The notes beneath the pieces are model-generated. The model did not search any database. It was not told the origin of the DNA and saw only the letters and a list, made by a program, of their open reading frames with translations. DNA of 64,000 bases, from assembly GCA_914767715.1 (NCBI GenBank), contig OU612065.1:3470001-3534000 (forward strand), read 5' to 3'. Within the stretch, counting starts at the first letter, position 1, and every line of letters begins with the position of its first letter. The position numbers and the translations under genes are program-made. This DNA comes from Membranipora membranacea. Taxonomy: Eukaryota > Bryozoa > Gymnolaemata > Cheilostomatida > Membraniporidae. Positions 43,947-59,200 of the stretch are shown in pieces.

Positions 43947-46900
43947 ATGACTCTGTTTGGTGGAGGTTCTGCATTTGGCGGAGCATCATCTAATTTGTAT
44001 ACCTGGCCTCAGAATACCAATCCTAATAAGGACCTTTTGATAGATTCTGCACCTGATGATAGTATAAGTAGACTGGAGTGGAGCCCTGTTGGGCTTTTTC
44101 TCTGCTCCTCCAGTTGGAACAACACAGTAAGTTCATTATAGTCAATGTGGTTCATGTATAAATTGGTTCTTGACTGATACAGCTTCATAGGCTAGTCTTC
44201 AGTAGACTTCGCAAAGAAAACTTCAGGGGAATTAACAAATTAACATCATTAATGGGACATAGGTTTGTAGGTATTTATGAAGGTATTATGGGTTTTAATA
44301 AAAAAAATAACCAGTATATACTGAACTCTGTTATGGAGGTGAAGCATATGATGACTTTAATCAGCATGACACTATAACCAATGAATGCTTTTGAAAATAC
44401 TTATGTTAAAATCTCAAAAAGCTTGAATATTTTGTGGTGTTACATATTGTTAAAATTCGTAATGTTGAACATCCTACTGATGATCAATTGAGTCAACAAA
44501 AATCATCTCATATGTTTCTGATGTCAGGTGAGGTGTTGGGAAGTGTCTCAAAACGGACAAGCAGTACCAAAGGCTGAACAGTCACATCAGCAACCAATCT
44601 TAGATGTAGCTTGGAGCGATGTGAGTATAGAAATGTTTGTTTATTTTATAGTTGTAGAACTTAGAAAAAACTTCTAAAATTATCTTGCCTTTTGTACATT
44701 ACTACACTGTCTTTTCACTCAAAAGATATAATTAGCCATTAGTTACTTTTTTCATCAGCAGCACATTCATGGTAATTGGCAAGACTTTTCTCTTTTGACA
44801 GGATGGTACAAAAATATTTACAGCTTCTTGCGATAAGACAGCTATGGTATGGGATTTGAATAGCAATCAGATGACTCAAATAGCAGCTCACGATGCACCC
44901 ATCAAAACTATTCATCATATCAAAGCATCTAACTACACTTGTGTTATGACTGGTGGATGGGATAAAACTCTGAAAGTGAGTGCTCAATTTTATCTTTCAA
45001 CTCCTTGGTTTGTTTGTCCTGGTTTTTTTAGAAATATCTTGGAGCTTATGTCTATTTAGATATCTTTTCAAAAAAAATATGATCAGGTTTGTAAATTTGT
45101 TGATGGTATTATTTTAGTTTTGGGACATGAGGAGCCCTAATCCGATGGCTACACTGAATCTCTCTGAGCGTGTATACTGTGCGGATGTGGTAAGTACTGA
45201 TGTTCACCTGTCAGGAGTAAAATGTGCCCACTCTCAAATTACAGTAACCTATACACGTATAGGCTCAAAGTATTCTGAATAGTATAAATAAACATTAAGT
45301 AAGTAAACAAGTAAATAAACCTTATATGTGTCCATTTTTTAAACACATGATACTCTTTTTCTTAAAATCAATGAATGGTAGCAGTAAGTTAATTTATTAA
45401 ATGCAAATTTCAATTTAGCGGGCCTGTACAGTTTAGCCAACTCAAATCGAAATGTAATGGTAATAGTGATTTGGTGATTAAATACTTGTATAAGGTATAT
45501 GAAAAACATAAAATGGTAACTGAGGATTAAACAATGCATAAATATTTTTAGTCCATGAATTGATTTATATCCTTTGCCAAAGGCACTTGCGTACCAATAG
45601 TCCATTATCATATTTTTTTAGTTATACCCAATGGCGGTTGTTGGAACTGCTGATAAAAAGGTCATAGTTTATAATCTAGATGGTCAGCCAAAAGAGTATA
45701 AGACTATGACCTCTCCTCTCAAGTTCCAGGTAAGTGGTCTATTCAAAGTCTACATGTAGAATCTTATGGCGTATTGCTTTATATGCATCATTGCGGGAAA
45801 GTTTTCTTACATCACATGTTATTCTGCCTGCTTTGTTCTGGCATTTTTTGTCGGCAAGTTTCAACATTAGAATCGTTGAGAATACAGACTCTTGAGGAAG
45901 TTATGGCCTCTTGAACCTTTTTGGCAAGGGCCGTCTAATGACATTGGAAATTGGTGGAGGATTACATAGAGGGCAGGGATCTCACTCAAATCGGATCAGG
46001 GGATAGACATTCTACCACTGCTACTGATTGCCCTGTATGATCAGTCAGCATAAAATTTTGATGTAAATTTATGTATGTATAAAGCTAACTATTCAAATTT
46101 CCTTCAGATGGAGATAAATATGGATATGGGATGGTTTTATTAAGGGTCTCCCCTGCATTTTCAAAACATAGCATGATGTCTCAGTGGAAATAAAGTATGA
46201 ATAAATATAGTTAGCGATACACTTTCTCCTCCCACTACCAAAATAAGCTCTTTCATCGGAGTCTATGTGTAGTCAGTAAAGTACCGTAATTTGTAATCGT
46301 AGTGTAATAGCAACTTTGACCTTATATCTGATATAATATATGCTAATCCACACAACCTACATAGTTTGTCTTGCATAGTGACTAAATTCTGTTCTTTTTT
46401 TAAGAGTCGTGTTGTTAGGATATTCAAAGACAAGAAAACGAATATGCCAAATGGATACGCTCTAGGGGGAATTGAAGGCAGAGTGGCTATACACTACGTA
46501 AACAGCGCAGAGAATAGCAAAGATAACTTTTCCTTCAAATGCCACCGTTCGTCTCCGCAAACAGTTAATGCATCCAATCCACAAGAGATATTTGCTGTGA
46601 GTTTTCGTGAGATTTGTGCTCATTTCAATAATTCCTTTTATCATTAACGTACACTAGTCAGCAGACAAAGCAGAACATTTTGCTCTGAAAAAGTTGTTCT
46701 GTTGAACCTATTCTTGACAATGCTATCGGTGTATGGGTTAAAAATCATTCTAAAAGCAACAACATTAGATTAGATAATAAGTTTCTAATCAATTTTACAG
46801 GTGAATGACATAGTATTCCATCCTGTACATGGTACATTAGCCACAGTCGGATCTGATGGTAGATATAATTTCTGGGACAAAGACGTGAGGACAAAATTAA

Positions 46901-47287
46901 AATCAGCCGATCAGCTAAATCAGCCTATAGTAGCCTGTGACATCGACTCATCTGGCAAAGTGTTTGCTTACGCTGCTTCTTATGACTGGTGCATGGTAAG
47001 TTTAAAATTTCATCAATCATGTCAATGTCTCGAGCAATACTAGTATTATAATGTGTTATTTTGTTGTACTTACTTCATGAGAGAGCTTCACAAATGGATG
47101 ACTCTCTAATCTTTGAAAACAAGGATATGTGTTCAACTGAGTATTTTCGCACTAATGTTTTACATTATGGCTGCAATATCTTGTTTAATTTCAGGGTCAT
47201 GAGGGCTACAACAAAAATACAATGAAACCTGCCATATACATGAGAGACATATCAGAGGAGATGAAAAACAGCTCAAGTAAAAAATGA
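43947..47287 (+). CDS. RAE1: mRNA export factor RAE1 (Gle2), WD40 protein
   Basis: A WD40 beta-propeller that binds the GLEBS motif of NUP98 at the nuclear pore, acts in mRNA export, and also works in the spindle checkpoint. Eight exons, all in phase 0: 43947-44126, 44528-44620, 44802-44975, 45118-45189, 45622-45729, 46405-46596, 46801-46995, 47195-47287; 369 codons, 368 residues plus stop, the same length as mammalian RAE1. Family landmarks: the [13 protein letters not shown]-terminus, [105 protein letters not shown] and an [12 protein letters not shown] tail. It is highly conserved along the whole length. It is divergent from ISOC2. Confidence 0.97.
45960..46040 (-). repeat. Very degenerate tRNA-like segment in RAE1 intron 5
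   Basis: The minus strand contains GTAGCAGTGGTAGAATG (box A-like) and, 14 bases later, CCGATTTGAGTGAGATC (box B-like). The spacing fits an old tRNA-derived SINE head, but both boxes have drifted. Confidence 0.3.
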
Positions 47288-50202
47288 GCTCACACAACGC
47301 ACAAACATCTCACAACAACGAGCCTAATCAGTACTCAGCATGATTAACCTCCTTTCCCCGTGTATCCTCTTGATTAGTGTATATAACTCATCGGTCTAGA
47401 GTGAACTAATCTGATCTGGCACAATCACTGACATCGGTTAAAAATGATGTGCGAAATAATGTACATATGAATAAGAGTTGTCTGTCCTTTGTGTAGAGCA
47501 GGCAACTTGATTTATTTTCTTGCCAACACATGCGTGTTGCGTTCTATCATCAAACCAAGAATTTGGGACAAACTCCTGGTCAAGCAATCCGCACTGTGTA
47601 GTCAAGTCAAGTCATAACTCTGATATGATGAAGTGTATAGTTACAGCTGAAATAGAGCACCTGAATATATTAGTCCAAACTTTTGGGAGAAACTTATCAC
47701 GTTTAACTATCTGTATAATGATTAGTTATGACAGAATCGGTGTCACTGTTGAAGATGGACAGAGATCATGTTGATCACTTCTTGCTTCTGTAATGAGGAA
47801 TATTAAATTAGTAGTTTTTGTCTGGGTGTTATTCAATTAACTTTGAAGCACCAATTATCCAAGTGAGATGCTTTTTTCTGTCATGTAATTCAATAGAGAT
47901 TTAATGACAGTGGCCTCTATTCAAAGAGATGCGCTAATAATATTTGCTTAACTGTATACACTCCAGTTTGTGCTGAATGTGGGCTTTGCTGCTAATGTTT
48001 ATCATGAATGCAAGCGTTTGATTTCCCTACAAGAATAAAAAATATAGAGGGAAAAGAGTCTAATCAAACAGTGTCGATATGCTGTCAGGTTTTGAACATG
48101 TGACATGACAGACGATTTGGACAATAGCGTGAATTTATAAAAGTGTGCTTACTTCGCCTCAACTTGTAAAGAAGCTCAATGAGTGTATCGCTACCCTTGT
48201 CAAGTTATTCATGGTACTGCTATTATATGTTGAGTCGATGAGAATACACAGCGCATAATTATTATGTTGGGTCTCATTCAAAACTAGCTATCAATAATTA
48301 ATAATAATGTATTATCATTGGTTTGGTAAGCTGAGCAGCTGTTATGGGAGATTATCCTTCAGTATATGTCAAAATAAAATCATCATCACAGGCTGATAAG
48401 ATGGAAAATAATTTAGTTGGTAGATGCTGTAGGGTTTAGTTTGACATTTTAATCCTGTCATCGCGAAAATAAGGAAGATATTGTCCTGCTGCTGTATGCT
48501 CAGCCTACATGATAGCATATTTATCGGTATTCTTTGGCTGTGATATATTGTCTCACAACCCTCCGAATGTAGAAGCAAATTCATGAACAATACATCCCAT
48601 TTAGCTTTTTGGGTTGAACATGATTGCTTGCAGGTTATGGATTTGATTTGATTAGGTAGTATTAATCTACTGGTACCGCTAGTTTCTGGCTGGTTGATTC
48701 ACTGATGTTTTCCGCTGTTTATTTTCCCAAGCATATTTGTTTACAGGATGAGGTCAGAAAGAGCTTCAAGCCTTGGATAAATGTGTGCTTAGAATAATTA
48801 TATTTTATCGTTCATTTGAAGTTCAATAAAAAAGGTTTGTCGTGTTTGCAGGCGTTGCGTGGAACCTGATCATCGGAACCTGATCATCGCATGATACTGG
48901 TGTACAGTTCAATCACTACTTGAGAAGTGAAATTATGACTAGAGTGTGAAGTTTTATAATAAATAAATAAACAGCAGAATAATTTTCCTATACAGCCTAT
49001 TGTGTCAAGCCTACTGTGAGATTTATCATTTCACTGGATCAAGTGTCCTCCATAAAATCAAAATCTCTCTTCCTAGTAATTATACCAATTACAGTCTAGT
49101 TTATAAGTTATTTACAATGTTTGCTGATTTATTGTGTCTTGTCGTGCAGGGCACATGTGATTTCATTGTAACAGGTCTTTGTCAACCTATCAGAGTAATG
49201 TGTTGCCAGCAGCATCCCATTTTACAATTATAGATATTACAGTATGCTCCCTTCCGTCAGGTCTTTTTATTGCCTGTGGACAGAATTTGTCCCTCTAACC
49301 CATGTCAAATGACTAAGCGGTAAAGTCTATACTTTATTTGAAAAATAATATTAGAATAAATATTAATAAAATGTTATTGAATTCACAGAATAATTATTAA
49401 GACTTAATACTAATATCAATGACTATTTATAATCTTTGCTAATATGAATTTGTCATTGCTTGTTCAACTTGTTTTGATGTAATTTGGGACAAGTGCCTCT
49501 AATCTTCCAAATTGATATTAATACCTTCTGGCTGAAATAACCAGTCACTTTACATAATACCCCTTCCTAATCTTCTCTTATACATTGTGTGTAACCAGAT
49601 TACTCAGAGAATTGTGCTCAGCTATCTAGATGTCAAAATGGCTTTATTGTCCTAAATGCTTAATATCACTTGCGCTAGTTTCACTTTTATGAGTTGTTCC
49701 ATTTAGGTGTAAGCCTTTTGTTCTCTTTTAGGTGCCTTTTATGCTAACATTATGAACCAACAAATAATACCCGGTCTCTTTTTGTGCTTATCTAAACTTC
49801 AGCCAGGCAGTCAGTTTGATTTTAACACCTTGAAGGGTTGATGATTTTTGAGTTTGTTATTTTTGATGTCCTTGTACTGTCGCTGAATCTTATCTAAAGG
49901 AGAACTTTGTATCAGCCAATCAGATCACAGGTCAATTGTTGTGCTGTGGCTGAATGATCATAAAAAGCAATAATATGTTGACTCTATCTGATCTGAGGCA
50001 TCAGTGATGAATTACTCGGGATATATGTAAGCAGCCGATCTGCAGAGTCCTACGGCTGACATCATTGTAAGGATATAGATCATCTGACGCAACGTGAGGC
50101 TCATCTAGGATCTGCGTCTGAGAGTATTTACATTGATGAGCTATATTAGGAAAAGTGCAATACCTACTCTCAGGTTAGAGATCGGAGCTCACTCATTCTA
50201 TC
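47288..50202. other. RAE1 3' UTR and intergenic DNA
   Basis: AATAAA occurs at 48034-48039 and 48825-48830 as candidate polyadenylation signals. A 15-bp direct duplication (CGGAACCTGATCATC) lies at ~48865-48895. The last ~150 bp before 50203 would contain the 5' UTR of the Ig gene. No additional gene is recognised. Confidence 0.45.
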
Positions 50203-53200
50203 ATGGATAACCAACATATACATGTTACACTTCTGCTATTATTCTGGACTTATAAATCGTCGGCTCAGATAACCCTGACAACGGACCTCGCTACTGTAAA
50301 AAGCTTACAGAACAATGATATATCTTTAACATGCATTACATCAGGTGTATCTGCACCTGTCATGCAGTGGAAGCTGCCAAATGGAGCTATTCATGGTAAG
50401 ATTTCCAAATTTAGCGTGGTTAGCTTAGATAATGGTGAAGAAGGCCCATGTCCTCAAACTTGATCGACAGCTGGAAGTAAAATCTCCCCTCTTCCTTAAT
50501 CTGATTAAGTCAAAAATCCTATGTGCTACAGTATCACAGTCTCGGCTTCATCTCTGTTTTGTTTTCTATCTGTCATGTTAGTGTCTGGAAGGATCCGTGT
50601 GTTTTAGAGTCATCTAAGCTATCGGCTCTCACGAGAGACAGGCACATCTGGTTATCCCATGTATCCCTTGTTATCATAGGACATTCCTGGCTTTGGTTGT
50701 TAAAACACAGCAATGATCTTTGACACCAGGTTGTCAAGCTTGCTAGAGTAAGGATAACAGCAGCCTGAGTTTTTAATTAGTTTTTTAGGTCACTCGTACA
50801 TCAGTGCTGTCAGATGGAGACATGTCTAGTTTGTTAATGAAATAAAATCCGTTTGTTTTAGTGTTAGGACTACTTCTCGAAAATTAGATCTCTATTTTTA
50901 AATACTGTTAGCGTAATATTGTAATATCTGAGCGTGATGCCACAAAGCTGACAGAAACTGTCTCACCACTGAGTATGTGGTTCGGATTAATGAGAATGTG
51001 GTGTGAGGTTAGTTGTTTGGCTCCTGTCTTCACCAGAAAGCAGCAAGTAATTTTAAAATTTGGACACTTTTATTTATGTTGGGTCTGAAAGTCTAGGCCC
51101 GTTACACCAGAGATTGGTGCATAATATGATGTCGTACCATGACTGCCTCATGGGTTGTTGGCGATAAAGTTATTAAGTTTTTATGATCTGTTATGTTGAT
51201 GATCTCTTTTTAGGTCATACACTTTTTGTGAGCTCAATTGGTTGACATCTAATCACAAGACTAGATTTGAAAAGGTACAATATGTGAATAAAAAAGACTG
51301 AATTAAATCCATGTTTGATGATGGGCCATCTTCATGAGCTTTATTTATTTTAAACTGACTTTAGAAATTCTGATTGATAATACTGCAATGAGGGAATATA
51401 ATAATTGACAGATATTTGATTTGGTGCTAATTGGGAATCCATACTGTACCCTGTCTCACAATTTTCATTTGAAGTGGCTTCCTCATAATCGGCTCTTATT
51501 CACATCAGCCATACCTGACTAAATATACAAACATATTTATGAGCAATGAAACGACCTGTTTTACTTGTTGGCAAACTAATAAAACCTTTAAAATGCCCCT
51601 TTGTTGTTTTATCCTTTCAATACCAGATTACTTGAATACTTTCATGTTGAATGTAGCCAAACATCAAATTCATTTCACACATTTGTGCCTATTGTCAATG
51701 TTTTTCACACTTTATCCAAAATTGACTGGGCACTTTTTTCAAGAAAGGGCCAGTTGTTCTTTCCCCGCTGTGCTAATTCATTATTAGATAGGAATGCTGT
51801 CCTTGTAAAGCCCGCTAATAAGGAACACTTCTTCCGTCCACAATCAAAATACCCACACAGGAAAAAGTCCATCTGCTCAATTATGCAGTGTTTGAGAACT
51901 GAAGTTTTCAGTGAGTTCAATTGAGTAGATGATATTGGTCTCAGGGGAGGAATTTTAATGAACTAGGTATAGAGCACACTTGCTCATATCGAGATGGAGA
52001 TGTGCTAGGTGTGGTGGCCCTTAATAATCACACAGCCCTTCATGTTCACTTGTCTGTAAGTTACCGAAGCTTGGATGCTAGTGACTGAGCTAATTTTGGG
52101 ATTTGGCTGTCCTGGCATGCATGAATACGGTGTAATACCACTAAATAGGCATTAAACAGCACTCAGTAGTTGGTGTTGACGATGCGTTTGGTATTCTTAC
52201 TTCGTAGTACACACTTATTCCGACATCATATTCTCTTGTTACCTTGTTACCTTTATTTCTCGCGCATTGTTATCTTTGTTTCTACCAACCAGTTAGGTCC
52301 TACCGGGGTTATTTATGGCGTCATAATAAAAGCTCGCCGATTTAAAACCTGTAGGGGTCTTAAATAAAGTTTCTCTCCTTGGTGGGGTATTTCAAATCTG
52401 GCCAACAGACATCTTGGGCATGAGAGATCAACAAACGCTGGCTACTGGTTTTGTTTAGACAGTTATTGCTCAGATTATAAACAGGCCCTTTGAAGTACAG
52501 AATCATTTATTATCTTAAGAAATGAAGTTGTGTAATCTCACTAATCACTCTCAGGCCGTTCTGTTTTGATTTCTATCTGATGCTCTGCAGTTTGATCTGG
52601 AGTTGTGATGATGTTCTAAGATTGATTTATGCCACACAGCAGCAGCAATAGCCCTCAAGGTGCAGACAGTTATATCAAAGATACTAAATAGTGATAATTT
52701 TATACGGTTTATCAATTAAAATCCTACCAAAACTGACTTATGATTGTTCCTCACTGAGAGAATGAGTCCTTGTCCTTGTCTTTTGAGCATTATTGCCTGC
52801 CGAACCAATTGAGTGAGGGTTTTCAGGAAAATTATAGCGAGGATTTGGCTGAAAAATCTTGCACATTCACAATATCATGTTCCTGCCCCTCTCCTGAGTA
52901 ATACGTGGAATTGAAGTTTAGTTTTTTCTGTTGACATCGCATAACTAGTGGAGTCAAATCTCAAACAATCAGAGTCTTAGCCAGCATGGTGAAGTCTTTT
53001 GTATCATTTTGGACCATTATTCACTCTGAGCTGACTTTCATTGATAATGACGCTTGAAAGGTTGTACCAACGTTTTTGGTTCTGTGAATCTAATGGCGCA
53101 TGCTTCATCATTTGTCATCTCAGACTCGCGTACAAAAACTTTATCATTCTCCTCGAGCATAGTTATACTATTGACTTATTGTGTTTGAGGAATGATAGAC

Positions 53201-56200
53201 TTGTCTTCTACTAGCCTCCCTGGAACACCCCTTCATGCAATACCTACCAGCAGTGTTGAGCTTGTACTTATTTGTTTTTGGCCTGCTAAATAGTAAAACA
53301 ATAGCTTATCCAAATTATAAGCAGGTGGCAGCTTGAATGATATAGATCTTCTATTATAAGCTGTAGAGCAAAGTCAAAACTATCTTTATGCACTGTTTAT
53401 AACAACAGACAATGTTTCATTTCAGCACGTGCCAGTCTTTGTTCAAATACTAAAAACAAAACCACAACTCTTCTGACAACATGTTGATTGTTATATATTT
53501 GGATGTCATCAGCATTTTCACTAGGCACACTCAATCCAAAGCTTGATAGTATAGCTGACCATTCTACTGTCAGCATTTCCTCTGTGCAACAAACAGGCCT
53601 GAAAGTGAAGTCACCTGAGACAGCGCAGGGGTAAAAATCAATACTGCAGCCCTTCTGAATTTCAATACTGGGGATGTTTAATCTTCTGTTTGGTCTCTCT
53701 TCTCAAGCAGTGTCAAATTTTAGTAGTGATCCATATGCCAATCTGTTGGCTTTCTGGCTTGAAATGTTTACGTGAGGAAATGATTTCTTTGGGTTATCTT
53801 TGCTCTCAATGTTGACACTCAGTTAATTCTACAGTTCACATCCTCTTTTGTAATCCAACCCCAGAACAATGATTAACCAGAACTGTGTTGTTTTAATCAT
53901 TGATTTTAAGGTAAAACCACAGAGAAAGGTAAGTAATGCTGAGGACTCCGTAATGATTTCCAATTTTCATCCTATTGTGATGCTGCAGGATTGCATCGGT
54001 TTAGTTCAGTGAGCGCATCAAAAAGCACCTCCCAGAATGAATCATGTGACAATTCCTTTTTATTCCAGTCATGTAAGGAGTGGACATCATGAGCTCGCTT
54101 TCTTATGTCATTTAGGTTAACTGATGAGTCCATGAATCAATGAGTGACATAGAGATCAATCCCATGTGTTATATTATATTATTTCTTGCAGTCTGATATT
54201 GCACACTTGATTAATCTTGTTTTTAGCACCGGCTGACTATGGCTCTGATACATTTGGACCAGATGGACGATACACCTTTCAGACTAGCGGTGGCAGACAT
54301 AGTATACGGATACGTAATGTGCAGCCTGTTGATGACGGTGCCTATCAGTGTACACTGGTACCCCAGGAGGCATACGGCTATGTACACAAAAAGAGCTCTC
54401 TAACCTTAGCAGTATTAGGTGAGATTTATAAGTCCTACAGTACCCGAGATATCATGGTAATATGTATAATGTATAGTTTATGTATTTAGTTGGTGTATTA
54501 AATCTACCTGTATCATGAGTTATTTAACATAATATTGTGAGAACTTTTTATTTTATTCGGATAGAAACGGGTGTAAAATGAAACAATTGATCAATCATGT
54601 ACTTATTATTTATAGTTCCACCCGGAGCACCAATGATAGAGGGAATAGAGAACGCAGCTATAGAGCCCTCCTCTGCTGATGTTCAGATCATCACAGTACC
54701 TCATGATGTGGACAAGGCCAGGATCAAATGTACTGTTGGACCCTCCAAACCTCTCATTCCCATCAAATGGTAAAACAAAATTTATGAGACACGGTAAAGA
54801 CTGTTTTATTAAGTTAAATGACTAAAAATACATTTTGGTGCCTATGTCGAATTGAATTTTACAATTGTTTACATATTTAACCAAGATTGTGTCCTTGCCG
54901 TCTGGAACGAAGAACATCATCTGAGAAACAAAGCTTGTTCCTGATTAAGACCTCTTGGCATCATTTACGAGATTGTTTACCAAAGGAATGGAATTCTAGG
55001 GATTGTTTTTAAACATAACAACTGGTGTGATCCCCCTTTAAACTAACCTTTGACTGGTATCTGGATGGTTAGCATAATATGTTCAAATTGTCATCTGTAA
55101 TACAAAAAAAGTCTTTCATGGTAGCAAAACTCAGTAATTACAGGCAGATTTTTTCTAAAACAGGTTTTTAGATGGAGAGGAGTTGACTGCCAATATCGAG
55201 ACCCTGACTGCCTATGAAGATCCAGTGACTAAACTGGAGACCTCTTCCAGTGTGCTGACCATCGCGGACCCTGGAGATGTGTATAATGGTAAACAGTACA
55301 AGTGTACGGCAGACCTCTCAGACCTGGAGATGGCTAACCTACACAAAGTGTTCAATCTAAGCGTGCAAAGTAAGCTTTCAGTAATTTAATTTTACCTGCT
55401 GCCCCAAATTAGTCATATCATATTAGAGTCTAGTGCGTTGGCTTTTCGCCAAATCTCTTGACATTGCTGTGTATCCGACTTCTTCAAGTCAAACTTTGAT
55501 AAAATTGTTTGATGACGCAAAGGCCACATTTTTTCTGGCCATTTTTATCAATAGCATTAACAGCAGACTGTAGGGAAAAAGACTGAAATGGAGGATGGCA
55601 TGTGAAAAGGTAAATTAACTGCGCTGAATCAAAATAAAACCTGAATCAATTACCAGATACATTACGAGACAGGCCAACATTCGTCAATGTTCTCATCCTG
55701 GTTTGGTTACTACTAGCACTCTGACGCACATAGGTGGAGCCTGATCGATTTTGTTTTATGTAACTCAATGAGCTGAGTAGTATCACTAAATTCCAGAACT
55801 TACCAATATAAGGAGTTATTATTATCTTAGGAGTTGAGGGTAACCAGAAAAACCATCACCCATCATCCCACCCAAATAAACAAACAACATTCAGTCACAC
55901 AAAAAAATCACAAAAACAGGCTGTGGTCATTTTAGGCTTTATAATGTTGGTTTGAGGCATCTATTCAACACATTCATGTAAGTCTAATAAAGACCTGCTT
56001 TGGCTGGTGCTGATTTTAATTTGAATACTGGTTGGTTATTTGGTTCTGAGCTAATACAATTTGCACTCGCCATCTGCAGCCATCTGCAGCTTGTGAGCCC
56101 CTTGTTTGTAAGTAAAAGGCTGCGCTGTAAATTGAACAGTAATTAAATCTTGAAGGCCCACTCCTATATTTTTTTCTGTGAGCAAGCCAGTATGACAGTT

Positions 56201-59200
56201 AATTTCAAGAACTTTTGTATGATTGTGTTAACTCTTTCACAACACTACTTGAGTGTCTGTTCATCAAGGTGGCTTATTGAAGTCGGGTTGCTTGACACGC
56301 CACAACAATCTCAATTTGATTAAATCCTGATTCGGTTCAACTGTATTATTCGCTATAAAATTCTTTATGCAATCCTGTCATTTTGTTTTACACCTACTGT
56401 GTATCATATAACATAGAGCTGGTCACCCGACTCTCATATGTTTATCTTTGGAGTCATTAAACAAATTCTGCCTTGTCTCAACGAAAATGACTACCATGAT
56501 AAATTACAGCAATTTAGATTAGTAACTAGTGTTTTGAGGGTAATTCGGATTATAACACAAGTCTGTTATTATAAAGAATTATCAGACAAGCTAAAAAGGA
56601 AAATTGTGTTTGATTTCGCATTTATGGCGGATAACAATGAAATCTAGATCAAAATGGTGACAACAACTTGTTAAACTGCATGTAATTGTGACTCATGTCC
56701 ACCAAGGATTTCAAGAGATCCTTGTGTGCACAGCAGTTGCTGTGCCTGCCCACCTGCCCAGAGAACAGATGAGAGTTAGGGAAAAGATAGGTTTTTAGTC
56801 TTATCTCAAAACCGATAAATAGCTCAAGGTTTCCAATGGAATGTGAGCATCTCAATGACCATGGCCTCAAAAGTTTCAAAAACTGATTGGGTAATGAGAT
56901 AAGTGAGACCTAGTAGGGAGTGAAAACATTTTATTATCAGACTTGAGTAGATATGGGTTAGATGTTAGACTGTGGATTAACTCAAAACTTTCATATTAAG
57001 GAAAAGTTCTCTCTACAGCCTTCAAGCAGTATGCCACATATACTTAAGTTGTTACCAATTATCAACAACTAATTAGTAGCAGCCTTTCACCTGCACTATG
57101 TTGGCATGTGGAGTGCAAAACCTTGTGTCAAATTTAGGGCCATGATTTCACACAGCTGATAACAATAATATTGATTTGGGTGCATTGTTATCTCTTAGAT
57201 TTCTAATTACCCATGTTATGTAATTGAAAATCGCTTACTTCTCAATTGTGTTATCCACCAAAATAAAAAAATCTCAGCTATGTTTGTACATTGATAGAAC
57301 AATATTATGTTTCCATACATTCTGGCGAGTAGTATGTCATATTTGTTACATTTTGCAGGTCCCCCTAGTATACCAGTCATAGAGGGATGGCAGAATACCA
57401 GTTATCAGCCTAATGACACAGTTATACTGGAGTGTAAAGCTTTAGGTGGTAACCCTCTCCCAACTCTTCAATGGTACAGAGATGGCATTCCATACAGACA
57501 TGAGTTTAGAACATTCGAGTCTATCAGGACAGTGATCAGCACTATAGTGATCAATATCGAGGCATCAGACAACAACCGGGAGTACAGATGTGACGCTAAA
57601 AATGCTGCTCTAGCTACCGCCCGGACTTCTAATGTCAAGTTTAAAGTTAGATGTAGGTATTTCATATGTGTTGGTATTTTATACTCGGTGACTGGTAGAA
57701 ATGACTGGTAGAAATTCGGTAAATTAACCTTGATGAGATTTTTAGTTTGTGAAGTTGTCTGGCTTCTGAAGTTCAAGCAACACTCTGGCGTAAAATTTCA
57801 TGCTGGTATTAGGGGTACGAAATGCCGTCACAAAGATATCACAGTAACTATTGCACCCAGTCTTGTCTTGCGGTCTTGTGCCTTCAATTTTGATGGTCTG
57901 TCATGCAGGTATCTCTCAATTCATTTCAGAAAAATTCTTTCATGTGTCACATTCAATGAAAAAACCTTCATAATCATTCATCATATGTTGGCTGTCTCCA
58001 TATTTGTTATGTTAGACACCCACTGAGCACCTCTACAGCCCATCTCTACTGGTCACCTCCATGACCATTATTATTCATCAGCTGTAATCACCAAAATAAT
58101 ATCATTTCGTTACTCTGGCTGGCATCTCTGGAGGCATTTATGTCTTCATCCAGAAATGATGGCATCCTGTAAACCCATTTATGGTTTTAACTTGAACAGT
58201 AATGCTTTCCAAATATTTAGTGAAGAACAGGCCTCACTTGTTTATTGTTTGGAAACCACAAAATTGCCCTATGGCTATCTTGACCAGCTGCTTAGTTTCC
58301 AGTTTATAGTCATGTGGCTCCGGCACTTTCCATTTCATCACACTCACCTGAGTCACCACACATGACCCCACAAGAGTCTTATATTACCAGATCTGGACAC
58401 ACTCATACTGATGTAATATCGGATCAGCTATGGACCATTGCTCTTCAGACGGTCTCAAGTCTTAAAAACCTGAAAACAACAATTTTATAAATTATTGTAA
58501 GACGGATACATGTTCCAAATTAGTGTCAGAACTAAAAGGATGCACTAGGGTTTAATTTGCCCAATAATTCACAATGTATCGTACACGAGGCGCGGAGGAG
58601 TCGAGACTGGGAATCAAAACTCAACATATCTTGTTGTAAAATTGTGATAAATGCTGTACAATTAATGTACCAACCTTGCACAACAGAATTTAAATTTTGA
58701 TGAATCAGCTCAGCACAAGTGACTTATCATAACTTTTGTTTAACTTTCAGTCCCCCCTAAGTTTGTGACGATCGACGGTACTGGACTAGTCAAGGCTGGT
58801 AGTAGTATCACCCTGTCCTGTACCACAGATAACAGCAACCCACGGGCTATCATAAACTGGTATAGTAAAGGACAACTCATAAACCCTGATGGTGATTCAA
58901 AGGTAGGCCAATCAATCCCTATCTTTTTTAATCCACACTATTTGGATATTTTTAATGTATGGAACCTTTTTTGCTGCATGTCAAGCCTCCTCCTTAAACC
59001 ACCAAATTAAATATAGACAATAATGTGATGTGTTTTACAGGTGGAAGCATCAGATAATGGAGGCTTCATCACACAGAGTAATATCACATTTATAGCTAAC
59101 AGATCGGACCACGCTGCTGAGTACATGTGTCAGGCATCTAACCATCAACTTCACGGTGTCGTCTACAAATCTATCAACCTCGATGTGGCCTGTAAGAATC

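Noticed and set aside
51601-51924. 107-codon ORF in the first intron of the Ig gene
   Set aside because: No domain or family resemblance and no splice context; such lengths are expected by chance in several kilobases of intron.
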